From: Pseudomonas helleri
Lineage (GTDB): Bacteria > Pseudomonadota > Gammaproteobacteria > Pseudomonadales > Pseudomonadaceae
Direction of reading: 5' to 3'
Assembly (NCBI RefSeq): GCF_009600315.1
Contig: NZ_WIWC01000046.1
Location: 1 to 40,687 of the forward strand
DNA: 40,687 nt
Made by a program: the position numbers and the translations under genes. Positions 7,993 to 15,771 of this stretch are shown one piece after another; position 1 is the first letter of the stretch, and every line of letters starts with the position of its first letter. Under the pieces are notes generated by a model that did no database searches, was not told where the DNA came from, and saw only the letters and a list, made by a program, of their open reading frames with translations.

Positions 7993-8396
7993 GCGCTGTT
8001 CCTGGAGCTTGGGGTACGTCGAAAGTTGATCGTTAGCACCCCCAGAATGACCAAGGTCACGCCGAGGGTTTTTGCAAGGGTGAAGCTTTCGTGAAACGCA
8101 GGCAGGCTGGCGGCCAGCAGATAGACCAGCGCGTAGCTGATGCTCAACAACGAATACGCGCGGCCCAACGGCAGGTCGCGCAGGGCCAACAACCAGCACA
8201 GCATCGACAGGGCGTAGGCCGCGATAGCGCCCACCACCCCCGCCAGGGCGCTCAAGGAGACTTCGCCCTGATTGATTGCCGCCAGCCATTGAGCCGGTTC
8301 GGGCAAGCGCGTCATGCTCCAGCGCATGCCCAGTTGAGCGCCGCTGACCAGTGCGACGCTGCCTGCGGCATAGGCCAAACCTCTTGTCGAACTCAT
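7989..8396 (-). CDS. arnF: 4-amino-4-deoxy-L-arabinose-phosphoundecaprenol flippase subunit ArnF
   Basis: A 135-residue, four-helix small-multidrug-resistance-like protein. With ArnE it flips undecaprenyl-phosphate-L-Ara4N from the inner to the outer leaflet of the inner membrane. Recognisable parts are GAQLGMRWSMTRLP in helix 1 and the Ala/Leu-rich segment AYALSMLCWLLALRDLPLGRAYSLL. ATG 8396 was chosen because it overlaps the arnE stop (ATGA) and gives the normal family length; an extension to 8450 adds non-homologous residues inside arnE. Its own stop overlaps the ugd start. Confidence 0.9.
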   Translation of the reverse strand: MSSTRGLAYAAGSVALVSGAQLGMRWSMTRLPEPAQWLAAINQGEVSLSALAGVVGAIAAYALSMLCWLLALRDLPLGRAYSLLSISYALVYLLAASLPAFHESFTLAKTLGVTLVILGVLTINFRRTPSSRNSA

Positions 8397-8737
8397 GCCT
8401 GTTGCCCCAGCAGAACCACCCCGGCAATCACCAGGCCCACACCACACCAATGGCGCAGGTCGATGGTTTCCTTGAACAGGTAGCGCGCCACGAGGGTGAT
8501 CAGTACAAAGTTCAGGCTGAGCATCGGGTACGCGATGCCGACTTCAAGGCGTTGTAACACCAGCAGCCACACCAGCAAGCCCAACCCAAGGCACAGCAAG
8601 GCCAGCCACAGCCAGGGGGAGCGCAGTTTATGCGCCACACCCGACTCGACCCCGCGCCAGCTTTCGACGGCAAACTTTTGCGCGATCTGGCCAGCGCAGG
8701 TCAGCAGGCAAGCCACCAGCAGCAACACAAGTGTCAT
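8393..8737 (-). CDS. arnE: 4-amino-4-deoxy-L-arabinose-phosphoundecaprenol flippase subunit ArnE
   Basis: A 114-residue membrane protein of the SMR/EamA-like type with four predicted helices. GQIAQKFAVESWRG in helix 1 and RLEVGIAYPMLSLNFVLITLVARYLFKE near residues 65-92 match ArnE. It partners with ArnF as the flippase for undecaprenyl-P-L-Ara4N. Its start overlaps the arnT stop and its stop overlaps the arnF start, each as ATGA, so the heterodimer subunits are made by coupled translation. Confidence 0.93.
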   Translation of the reverse strand: MTLVLLLVACLLTCAGQIAQKFAVESWRGVESGVAHKLRSPWLWLALLCLGLGLLVWLLVLQRLEVGIAYPMLSLNFVLITLVARYLFKETIDLRHWCGVGLVIAGVVLLGQQA

Positions 8738-10383
8738 GGCGCACGCTGCGGGAAAATCAAAATCACCATGTTGCCTTCGTCAAAGCGCTGGCCATCTTTG
8801 GGCAGCAAGTCCATTTCATGGCTTTCATCGCTGTCCTTGACGCGCATCACCACGCCCACCGGGCCTTCGCGGCGGGCATTGGCCATCCACGACTCAATCT
8901 CGTCCAGGCCCAGACTCTTGCCCTTGGCATCGTCATAGGTCAGCCCGTATTTGACTTCACCCTGGGTGTTGTAGAGCGTCACATCCGGACGGCGCAGGCG
9001 CCATGACAGGGCCGAAGCGGCGCCCAGGTCGTTACTGAGAAGATGTTTGGCCCCGGACAGCGCTTGCACATGTTCAAGGATGAACTGGTCTGGCATTTTG
9101 TTGTGCACCACGCTGCTGGGCATGGCCGCCGGCAGCAGCAAGACCAGTGCGCCCATCGCCACCGCAGGCGCGGCCCACATTTTCAGCGGTTTGGCGAATG
9201 TCAGCAGGCCGGTGACGATCCACGTCAACAGCACAATGACCAACAGGCTCATGTGAAAGGTTTCGTCTTCGTAGAAAGGCTTTTTGATCTCGAAATAAAC
9301 CAGAGCCAACAATGCGATACCGCTAAACAGCACATTGAGCAGCCCGTTAAGGCGCAAGGACAGCGGTTTGGCTGTTTCCACCCGTTGCATCAAGGCATGG
9401 CCCAGCAGCAGCGCCAAGGGCAACAGACACGGCATGATGTAGGTCGGTAATTTACCTTTGCTCAGGCTGAACAGGGCCAGCGGCAGCAGCATCCACAGCA
9501 GCAGGAAGACCACTCCGCGATGACCCTTGTTGCGCCACGCATCCTTGAAGGTCGCGGGCAACAGCGCCGCCCACGGCAAGCTGGAGACCACCATCAGCGG
9601 CAGATAGAACCACCACGGACGGCCATGCTGGGCATCTTCACCGGCAAAGCGGCGGATATGCTCGTGCCAGAAGAAAAAGCGCCAATAGTCAGGTTCCTGC
9701 GCGTGAACCGCCAGTACCCACGGCAACGAAACGATCGCCGCCACCAGCATGGCCAGCAGGCCGTACTTGACCAGCTCGACAAAGCGTTTTTGCCAGATCA
9801 TGTAGGGCAGGGCAATCAACACCGGCAGTAGAAAGGCCAGAAAGCCTTTGGTCATAAAGCCCATGCCGCAGGCAAAGCCCAGCACCGCCCAACTGATCAG
9901 ACGACCGCGGGTGGTGGTGCTGTCCACGGCAAACCACAAGGCGGCCAGGCTCAGGTTGACCCACCAGGTGAACTGCGGATCGAGGTTGGAATACCCGGCT
10001 TGCCCGGCGATCAGGCCAAAGGTCATGTACACCAGCGCGCAGGCAAAGCTTTTGCGCGGGTCGTTCCACAAGCGGCGCGCCACCAGGTACGCCAGCATGA
10101 CGCTGAGGCCGGTCGCAATGGCCGAAGCAATGCGCACGCCAAACAGGTTTTCACCAAAGATGGCCTGCCCAATGGCGATCATCCAGTAACCGGCAATCGG
10201 CTTCTCGAAGTAGCGTATATCCATAAAGTGTGGGGTGACCCAGTTGCCGTCGATCAGGATTTGCTGGCCGATTTGCGCATAGCGCGTTTCGTCCGGAATC
10301 CATAAACCGTGGGTGCCCAGCGGCAGCAGGTAAAACGCAATAAAAGCCAAAACCAATAGAGGTATTGCCCAGCGCTGAGTCAT
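8734..10383 (-). CDS. arnT: Undecaprenyl-phosphate-L-Ara4N: lipid A 4-aminoarabinosyltransferase
   Basis: A 549-residue inner-membrane GT83 glycosyltransferase that moves L-Ara4N from undecaprenyl phosphate to lipid A phosphates on the periplasmic side, giving polymyxin and cationic peptide resistance. The first periplasmic loop carries the ArnT motif WIPDETRYAQIGQQIL near residues 30-45 and then YFEKPIAGYW. About a dozen hydrophobic helices are followed by a C-terminal periplasmic domain from roughly residue 440. ATG 10383 overlaps the arnD stop (ATGA); an in-frame start at 10404 would add seven residues. Compare the second, more divergent ArnT-like protein at 4989-6596. Confidence 0.96.
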   Translation of the reverse strand: MTQRWAIPLLVLAFIAFYLLPLGTHGLWIPDETRYAQIGQQILIDGNWVTPHFMDIRYFEKPIAGYWMIAIGQAIFGENLFGVRIASAIATGLSVMLAYLVARRLWNDPRKSFACALVYMTFGLIAGQAGYSNLDPQFTWWVNLSLAALWFAVDSTTTRGRLISWAVLGFACGMGFMTKGFLAFLLPVLIALPYMIWQKRFVELVKYGLLAMLVAAIVSLPWVLAVHAQEPDYWRFFFWHEHIRRFAGEDAQHGRPWWFYLPLMVVSSLPWAALLPATFKDAWRNKGHRGVVFLLLWMLLPLALFSLSKGKLPTYIMPCLLPLALLLGHALMQRVETAKPLSLRLNGLLNVLFSGIALLALVYFEIKKPFYEDETFHMSLLVIVLLTWIVTGLLTFAKPLKMWAAPAVAMGALVLLLPAAMPSSVVHNKMPDQFILEHVQALSGAKHLLSNDLGAASALSWRLRRPDVTLYNTQGEVKYGLTYDDAKGKSLGLDEIESWMANARREGPVGVVMRVKDSDESHEMDLLPKDGQRFDEGNMVILIFPQRAP

Positions 10384-11264
10384 GGTTGCTGCACTCCCAG
10401 CCAACCTTCACGGCCATCGAGAACACCACGGCTCAATTGCCCGGCGGGCAAGCTGTCGAGCGCTGTCGGCAGCAAGTCGCGCAAGGGGTGAAAATGAATA
10501 TCGCGGGCACGGGCCTGCGCCAGTAATTGACGGAAGTCGTTGGCCATTAGAATCCCTTCTACTTCAGCGTGGATGGTGTACGCATTCAGCTTTTGCGGGC
10601 TGAAGCGATCAAGAATGTAGGCGTTGAAGTCGGCGGCGCTTATGTGCGGCCCGACGACTTCATCGAACGTGGGTAAATCGACAGGAATTTGCGGCGCGCC
10701 CAGCCGGCCATCGGCCAGCCTTGGCCGAAACAGGCTGTGCCCGCGGCAATCACTGTTGTAGCGAAAACCAAAGGTTTCCTTGGCCTGGACTACGCGTTCA
10801 TCGGCGCGCCAGCCGGCGGCGGCCGAGCATTCGACCGCCTGCCCGGTGATGTCGCTCAGGGTGTCGACACCGCGCCGTATCTGCTCAATCAACTGTGCTT
10901 CGCTCCAGCGCCCGGCATTGGCTTGCCAGCCGTGGTGATCCCAGGCATGCAACCCCACTTCGTGGCCTGCGGCGAGGGTCTGGCGCATCAAGTGCCCCAA
11001 ATCCTTGCCAATCGGTTTGCCGGGCCAGGCTGTTCCGGCCAGCAAAATATCCCAGCCGTACAGGCTGGCCGCTTTGGAGCGCATCATTTTCCAGAAGAAT
11101 TGGGGCTTGATCAGCCGCCATAAATGGCGGCCCATATTGTCTGGCCCCACGCTAAAGAAAAACGTGGCTTTGATCTGCGCTTCGTCGAGCAGGTCGAGCA
11201 GCTGGGGAACCCCTTCACGGGTGCCTCGGTAGGTGTCGACATCAATGCGTAGTCCAGCCTGCAT
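10380..11264 (-). CDS. arnD: 4-deoxy-4-formamido-L-arabinose-phosphoundecaprenol deformylase
   Basis: A 294-residue polysaccharide-deacetylase-fold enzyme that removes the formyl group from undecaprenyl-P-L-Ara4FN, committing the sugar to lipid A. The N-terminus RIDVDTYRGTREGVP holds the metal-binding Asp region, and HAWDHHGW near residue 130 holds the His ligands. FHPLRDLLP is also family-like. The ATG shares a base with the arnA stop (TGATG). No signal peptide is visible; the N-terminus and family placement point to the inner membrane/cytoplasmic face. Confidence 0.95.
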   Translation of the reverse strand: MQAGLRIDVDTYRGTREGVPQLLDLLDEAQIKATFFFSVGPDNMGRHLWRLIKPQFFWKMMRSKAASLYGWDILLAGTAWPGKPIGKDLGHLMRQTLAAGHEVGLHAWDHHGWQANAGRWSEAQLIEQIRRGVDTLSDITGQAVECSAAAGWRADERVVQAKETFGFRYNSDCRGHSLFRPRLADGRLGAPQIPVDLPTFDEVVGPHISAADFNAYILDRFSPQKLNAYTIHAEVEGILMANDFRQLLAQARARDIHFHPLRDLLPTALDSLPAGQLSRGVLDGREGWLGVQQP

Positions 11265-13255
11265 CAGCGTTTTTCCGCGAGTTCAACCATAGCTTCACGC
11301 AGGAAGAAATCCAGGGTTTTGGCGATGGTCTCGCTGAGCTCGATGGTCGGCGTCCAGTCGATCAGGCGACGGGCGTTTTCCACGCTTGGCTTGCGGTGGC
11401 TAACGTCTTGATAGCCGGTGCCGTAGAACGACTGGCTTTCAACATCACGGAAACCGGCAAACGGCGGGAAGTTGTCACGCAGCGGGTGCGCTTCGAACTG
11501 ACGCAGCAGTTCTTCGCCCAGTTGACGGATGCTGGCCTCGTTGTCGGGGTTGCCGATGTTGATGATCTGGCCGTCGCACTTGCCGCCCTTATTGTCGATG
11601 ATCCGCGCCAGGGCTTCGATGCCGTCAGCCACATCGGTGAAGCAGCGTTTTTGTTCGCCGCCGTCGACCAGGCGGATTGGCGTGCCTTCCACCAGGTGCA
11701 GAATCAACTGGGTGATAGCGCGCGAGCTGCCGACCCGTGCCGAATCCAGACGGTCAAGGCGTGGCCCCATCCAGTTGAACGGCCGGAACAGGGTGAACTT
11801 CAGGCCTTTTTGCCCATATGCCCAGATCACACGGTCCAGCAGTTGCTTGGACACGGAGTAGATCCAGCGCTGTTTGTTGATCGGGCCAACAATCAGGTTG
11901 GATGTGTCTTCGTCGAAATTCTTGTCCTGGCACATGCCATACACTTCAGACGTGGACGGGAAAATCACACGCTTGTTGTACTTGACGCAGTAGCGCACCA
12001 GCTTGAGGTTCTCTTCGAAATCCAGCTCGAACACGCGCAACGGATTGCGGGTGTACTCAATAGGCGTGGCAATGGCCACCAGCGGCAGCACCACGTCGCA
12101 TTTTTTGATGTGGTACTCGATCCACTCGGTGTGGATGCTGATATCACCTTCCACAAAGTGGAAGTTGGGGTGGCTGCGCAGGCGGTCAATGGCGTCGGAG
12201 CCAATGTCCAGACCGTACACTTCATAGCGGTCGTCTTGCAGCAGGCGCTCGGACAAATGGTTACCGATAAAGCCGTTCACGCCCAAAATCAGCACGCGGG
12301 TACGACGCGGCGCCCGTCCTGATTCACTGCCACGCAAACGTGAACCTTCAACCAGACCCAGTTCGCGTGCCAATTGCGGGCCGCTGAGGTACAGACCGTT
12401 GTCGTTGCGCTGACCGGCTGTGACCACCAGAGAATCCTGACCGCAGGCAATACGCAGTGGGTCGCAGCTGATCACGTGACCAGGCGCATGCCCACCATTG
12501 CCCGCGACCACTTCGGCGGCCCAGACAATCAGTTTGTGCTCGCCGACGGCGCAGAACGCGCCGGGGTAGGGCTGGGTCACGGCGCGAATCAGATTGAACA
12601 GCTCCTCGGCCGGGCGGGCCCATTGCAGCAAACCGTCTGCGGGGGTGCGACGACCGAAATAGGTGGCCTTGGACTCGTCTTGCGGGGTTTCTTTGAGTTG
12701 CCCTTCAGGCAGCAGTGGCAGGGTTTCGGCCAGCAGCTTTGCGGCGGTTTCGCGCAGTTTTGCGTGCAGGGTCAACGCGGTGTCCGAGCGTTCGATGCTG
12801 ATGCGCTGCTGGGCCAGAATGGCGCCTGCATCGGCGCGTTTGACCATGCGGTGCAGGGTGACGCCTGTTTCGGTCTCGCCATTGACCAGCACCCAGTTCG
12901 CGGGTGCGCGGCCACGGTAGCGTGGCAGTAACGAGCCGTGCAGGTTGAACGCGCCTTTGCTGACGCTGTTGAGCAGCTCTTCACCTAACAGGTTGCGGTA
13001 GTAGAACGAGAAGATGTAATCCGCGTTCAGCTTGCGAATACGTTCGATCCACAGTGGGTGGTTGGCGTCTTCCGGTGCGTGAACCGGAATGCCTTTGCGG
13101 GCACACAGCTGGGCGACAGAACCGTAGAAGTTGTTTTCCTTGGGATCGTCGGCATGGGTAAACACCGCAGCAATTTCATAACCTGCATTGAGCAAGGCTT
13201 CGATGCCTGTGCAGCCAATATCGTGATAGGCAAAAACAACGGTTTTCAAACTCAT
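11264..13255 (-). CDS. arnA: Bifunctional UDP-Ara4N formyltransferase / UDP-glucuronate decarboxylase
   Basis: A 663-residue two-domain cytoplasmic enzyme. Residues about 1-300 form the formyltransferase, with NLHGSLLPRYRGRAPANW including the catalytic Asn and His. Residues about 315-660 form the NAD+-dependent short-chain dehydrogenase/decarboxylase, with GVNGFIGNHL for nucleotide binding and YSVSKQLLD as the YxxxK catalytic pair. The decarboxylase makes UDP-Ara4-ketose from UDP-GlcA; the formyltransferase acts after ArnB has aminated that ketose. No arnB lies in this operon, so the second half-reaction depends on an aminotransferase encoded elsewhere. It overlaps arnC (ATGA) and arnD (TGATG). 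Confidence 0.97.
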   Translation of the reverse strand: MSLKTVVFAYHDIGCTGIEALLNAGYEIAAVFTHADDPKENNFYGSVAQLCARKGIPVHAPEDANHPLWIERIRKLNADYIFSFYYRNLLGEELLNSVSKGAFNLHGSLLPRYRGRAPANWVLVNGETETGVTLHRMVKRADAGAILAQQRISIERSDTALTLHAKLRETAAKLLAETLPLLPEGQLKETPQDESKATYFGRRTPADGLLQWARPAEELFNLIRAVTQPYPGAFCAVGEHKLIVWAAEVVAGNGGHAPGHVISCDPLRIACGQDSLVVTAGQRNDNGLYLSGPQLARELGLVEGSRLRGSESGRAPRRTRVLILGVNGFIGNHLSERLLQDDRYEVYGLDIGSDAIDRLRSHPNFHFVEGDISIHTEWIEYHIKKCDVVLPLVAIATPIEYTRNPLRVFELDFEENLKLVRYCVKYNKRVIFPSTSEVYGMCQDKNFDEDTSNLIVGPINKQRWIYSVSKQLLDRVIWAYGQKGLKFTLFRPFNWMGPRLDRLDSARVGSSRAITQLILHLVEGTPIRLVDGGEQKRCFTDVADGIEALARIIDNKGGKCDGQIINIGNPDNEASIRQLGEELLRQFEAHPLRDNFPPFAGFRDVESQSFYGTGYQDVSHRKPSVENARRLIDWTPTIELSETIAKTLDFFLREAMVELAEKR

Positions 13256-14307
13256 GATTGAACCTGTGCGGTATTAGTAAAAGACGGGGTGTGCGTGTGT
13301 GCGGCAGGGGGTTGCGGTTCGGCGCGCACAATTTTTTCGATAAAGAAGCGCGGGCGAGCCCGAACGTCGCTGTACATGCGGCCCAGGTATTCACCCAAAA
13401 GCCCCATGCCGATGAATTGTCCGCCGGTGAAGACAAACAGCACCGCGAACAGGACGAAGGTGCCGTCACCGGCCCATGTCGCACCAAAGATCAAGCGCAA
13501 GACGATCAGCAGGATGGCAAACAGACCGCCCAGCAGCGCCATGCTGAAACCGATAATGCTCAGCAGGCGCAACGGTGTAGTGGTCATGCAGGTGATCAGG
13601 TCGAACATCAGGTTGATCAGGCGCATGGGGCTGTATTTGGAGTCGCCGTGTTCGCGCTCGGCGTGCTCTACCAGCACTTCAGTGGTGTGGCGGGCAAAGC
13701 TGTTGGCGAGGATCGGAATAAAGGTGCTGCGTTCGCGGCAGGCGAGCATGGCGTCGACGATAGAGCGGCGATAGGCGCGCAGCATGCAGCCGTAATCGCT
13801 CATGGCAACGCCAGTGGAACGCTGAACGGCGAGGTTGATCAAGCGTGACGGCCAGCGACGCCAGGCAGAGTCCTGACGGTTGTTGCGCACCGTGCCGACG
13901 ACGTCGTAACCCAGCGCTGCCTGAGCCACCAGTCGCGGAATTTCTTCGGGGGGGTTTTGCAAGTCGGCGTCGAGGGTAATCACCACGTCGCCTTTGGAAT
14001 GCTCAAAGCCAGCCATGATGGCGGCATGTTGGCCATAGTTGCGATTGAGGATGACGGCGACCACGGGGCTGCCTTCACGGGCAGCCGCGTCTTCAAGAAT
14101 TTGCGCCGATGCATCGCGGCTACCGTCATCGACCAGAACGATTTCGTACGCTTGCGTCAACTGTGCGCAGGCCGCTTCAGTGCGACGCAACAGCTCAGGC
14201 AAACTCTCTTCTTCGTTGTAGACCGGAATGACGATCGATACACACTGGATGGGGTAGGGTTTCAAAGTTTTCGTTCCAGTCAATTTCAATGGCACAAGAT
14301 GACTCAT
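13252..14307 (-). CDS. arnC: Undecaprenyl-phosphate 4-deoxy-4-formamido-L-arabinose transferase
   Basis: A 351-residue GT2 glycosyltransferase that loads L-Ara4FN onto undecaprenyl phosphate. Motifs are VSIVIPVYNEEESLPELL, VLVDDGSRD and TLDADLQNPPEEIP (the DxD region), followed by two C-terminal membrane helices around residues 235-310. ATG 14307 adds about 14 residues to the usual N-terminus. A TTG at 14265 giving KPYPIQCVSIV, with GGA 8-9 nt upstream, matches other ArnC proteins better and may be the real start. It is the first gene of the arn operon here because arnB is absent. The promoter should lie in 14308-14742. Confidence 0.95.
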   Translation of the reverse strand: MSHLVPLKLTGTKTLKPYPIQCVSIVIPVYNEEESLPELLRRTEAACAQLTQAYEIVLVDDGSRDASAQILEDAAAREGSPVVAVILNRNYGQHAAIMAGFEHSKGDVVITLDADLQNPPEEIPRLVAQAALGYDVVGTVRNNRQDSAWRRWPSRLINLAVQRSTGVAMSDYGCMLRAYRRSIVDAMLACRERSTFIPILANSFARHTTEVLVEHAEREHGDSKYSPMRLINLMFDLITCMTTTPLRLLSIIGFSMALLGGLFAILLIVLRLIFGATWAGDGTFVLFAVLFVFTGGQFIGMGLLGEYLGRMYSDVRARPRFFIEKIVRAEPQPPAAHTHTPSFTNTAQVQS

Positions 14308-14742
14308 GTGAAAGTCGGCTTACTCAGTACGGCACAAAGCCACACCCGCACTGAGTAAAGCCTATAACTTACAAAGGTAAAGTTATCTACCTACGTTATC
14401 TACATGATTTCCCTACAGACTCTTGAAGCTTTTCGCCGAAGGAGTGGCCATACGTTAAACGTAGAAATGTGAAATGCCTATGAAAGTTGGATCAACAGAC
14501 TGTGTTTTCCAAACACTAGACAGGTGCTATTCAGGAAAGGTTTTACGCGGCCAAACGGTTAAGTTTTTAATGCGGTGCACATTTAATCTGAAGGTTATTT
14601 CATACAGCGAAAGCGGCAACAGAAACAATGAGCAGGGTCAGTAAACCGGGATCTTTACTTGATAAATCGACAGCACCAACCTGCGGATATGTGACGTGTT
14701 TCACATCGGTTAGTGCTGTACAGACTCGTGAATGCAGATTTC
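14308..14742 (-). promoter_or_regulatory. Upstream region of arnC operon with direct repeats
   Basis: This 435-bp gap holds no convincing gene and no arnB remnant that I could read. GTTATCTAC occurs at 14382-14390 and again at 14395-14403, a 9-bp direct repeat with a 13-bp period. That geometry could bind a dimeric response regulator, although it is not the 11-bp PmrA/PhoP half-site pattern. An imperfect hairpin pairs 14317-14328 with 14350-14362, close to the arnC start. The DNA is AT-rich around 14365-14560. Confidence 0.45.
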
Positions 14743-14897
14743 GTAGCAGCTGACGAGCTCTGCGAGGCTGCGTTCGGCGGCGAAGCCGACGCAAATCGGA
14801 TGATGCGGTCTCACAGGCACACCACGTCAGCCGGATTGATAGGGATTACGACGATTGCATCGTCGAACGCAGCCTCGCAGAGCTCGTCAGCTGCTAC
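14743..14897. repeat. REPIN-like element with 34-bp inverted arms
   Basis: Positions 14743-14776 and 14864-14897 are perfect 34-bp reverse complements (GTAGCAGCTGACGAGC... and its complement). Between them is an 87-bp centre with further short palindromes. Two REP sequences in inverted orientation form a REPIN, a non-autonomous element common between genes in Pseudomonas and mobilised by a RAYT transposase encoded elsewhere. It lies 22 bp past the stop of the M75 gene and may also act as its transcript end. Confidence 0.8.
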
Positions 14898-14919
14898 GGG
14901 AGATTTACACAGCCAATAT

Positions 14920-15744
14920 TCAGTTCAAACCCAGCTTGCCGCGCAACGTCGACAAGTCTTCAGCCAGGGTATTGACCGGGCCAATCAGCGCTTTGCGGTC
15001 GTTGTCGCTGACGTTGTCGTAGGTTTTAAAGCCGCCGTCCTGGGTGCGGTACTTGGCCAGAATCTTGTCGACAGTGGCGAAATTTTTATCAACCTTGGCG
15101 GCAAAGGCTTTATCACCTTGTTCAATGGGCGCACGGAACAGATCAAAAATCTTTTTGGCGCCGTCAACATTGCCCTGGAAGTCATACAGATCAGTATGGC
15201 TATAACGATCTTCTTCACCGCTCACCTTGGTTGCAGCCACTTCTTCCATCAGCGCCGCAGCACCGCCAACCACTTTATCGGGCGGGAACGTCAGGCCAGC
15301 GACCCGGGTTTGCAGGTCGTTGACGTCTTTGTTCAAGCCGTCGGCCAACGCCTCCAGTCCTTGGGTGGAGTTTTCGGCATACAGGCTGTACTCAATGCGA
15401 TGAAAACCGGTGAAATCATCGGCCTTGACGCCTTTTTCGTGGTCGTCGACCCGTGAGTCGATGGCGGCGTCCAGGTCGCTGAACAGTTCGGCAATCGGCT
15501 CGATGGACTCGTAGTACACGCGGGTGGGGGCATACAGCTTTTTAGCGGTGGCTATATCGCCTCTTTTGATGGCGTCGGTGAATTGCTGGGTGTTGCTGGC
15601 CAGCTCATCCAGTTGTTCAGTGACGTAAATCTTGTAATCAGAGACGGGTCCCACCAAGTCCAGTGGCGCAGTCGCTGCCATGGCCGAGAGCGGGAGGTGA
15701 AGCATGCCAAGCGTGAGCATCAGTGCGAGCGGCGTCTTGTTCAT
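14920..15744 (-). CDS. EfeM-like periplasmic M75 (imelysin-type) iron-uptake protein
   Basis: A 274-residue secreted protein. A signal peptide at residues 1-23 ends ...LSAMAA. The rest is an M75/imelysin domain containing the conserved HxxE motif in GFHRIEYSLY. It lacks the N-terminal cupredoxin domain that the longer EfeO at 17073-18287 has, so it resembles EfeM. It probably binds iron in the periplasm for the Efe system. It follows efeB by 27 bp on the same strand and so is the last gene of the efeU-efeO-efeB operon. The operon carries two M75 proteins, one with and one without cupredoxin. Confidence 0.85.
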   Translation of the reverse strand: MNKTPLALMLTLGMLHLPLSAMAATAPLDLVGPVSDYKIYVTEQLDELASNTQQFTDAIKRGDIATAKKLYAPTRVYYESIEPIAELFSDLDAAIDSRVDDHEKGVKADDFTGFHRIEYSLYAENSTQGLEALADGLNKDVNDLQTRVAGLTFPPDKVVGGAAALMEEVAATKVSGEEDRYSHTDLYDFQGNVDGAKKIFDLFRAPIEQGDKAFAAKVDKNFATVDKILAKYRTQDGGFKTYDNVSDNDRKALIGPVNTLAEDLSTLRGKLGLN

Positions 15745-15771
15745 GGGACTTTTCCGGTAGGTGTCAGGGGA

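Noticed and set aside
11396..12322. 308-residue frame opposite arnA
   Set aside because: It lies wholly inside arnA, which has strong family motifs; the antisense translation has no recognisable domain.
14713..15456. 247-residue plus-strand frame covering the REPIN and EfeM gene
   Set aside because: Begins in the repeat and runs antisense to a gene with signal peptide and HxxE motif.
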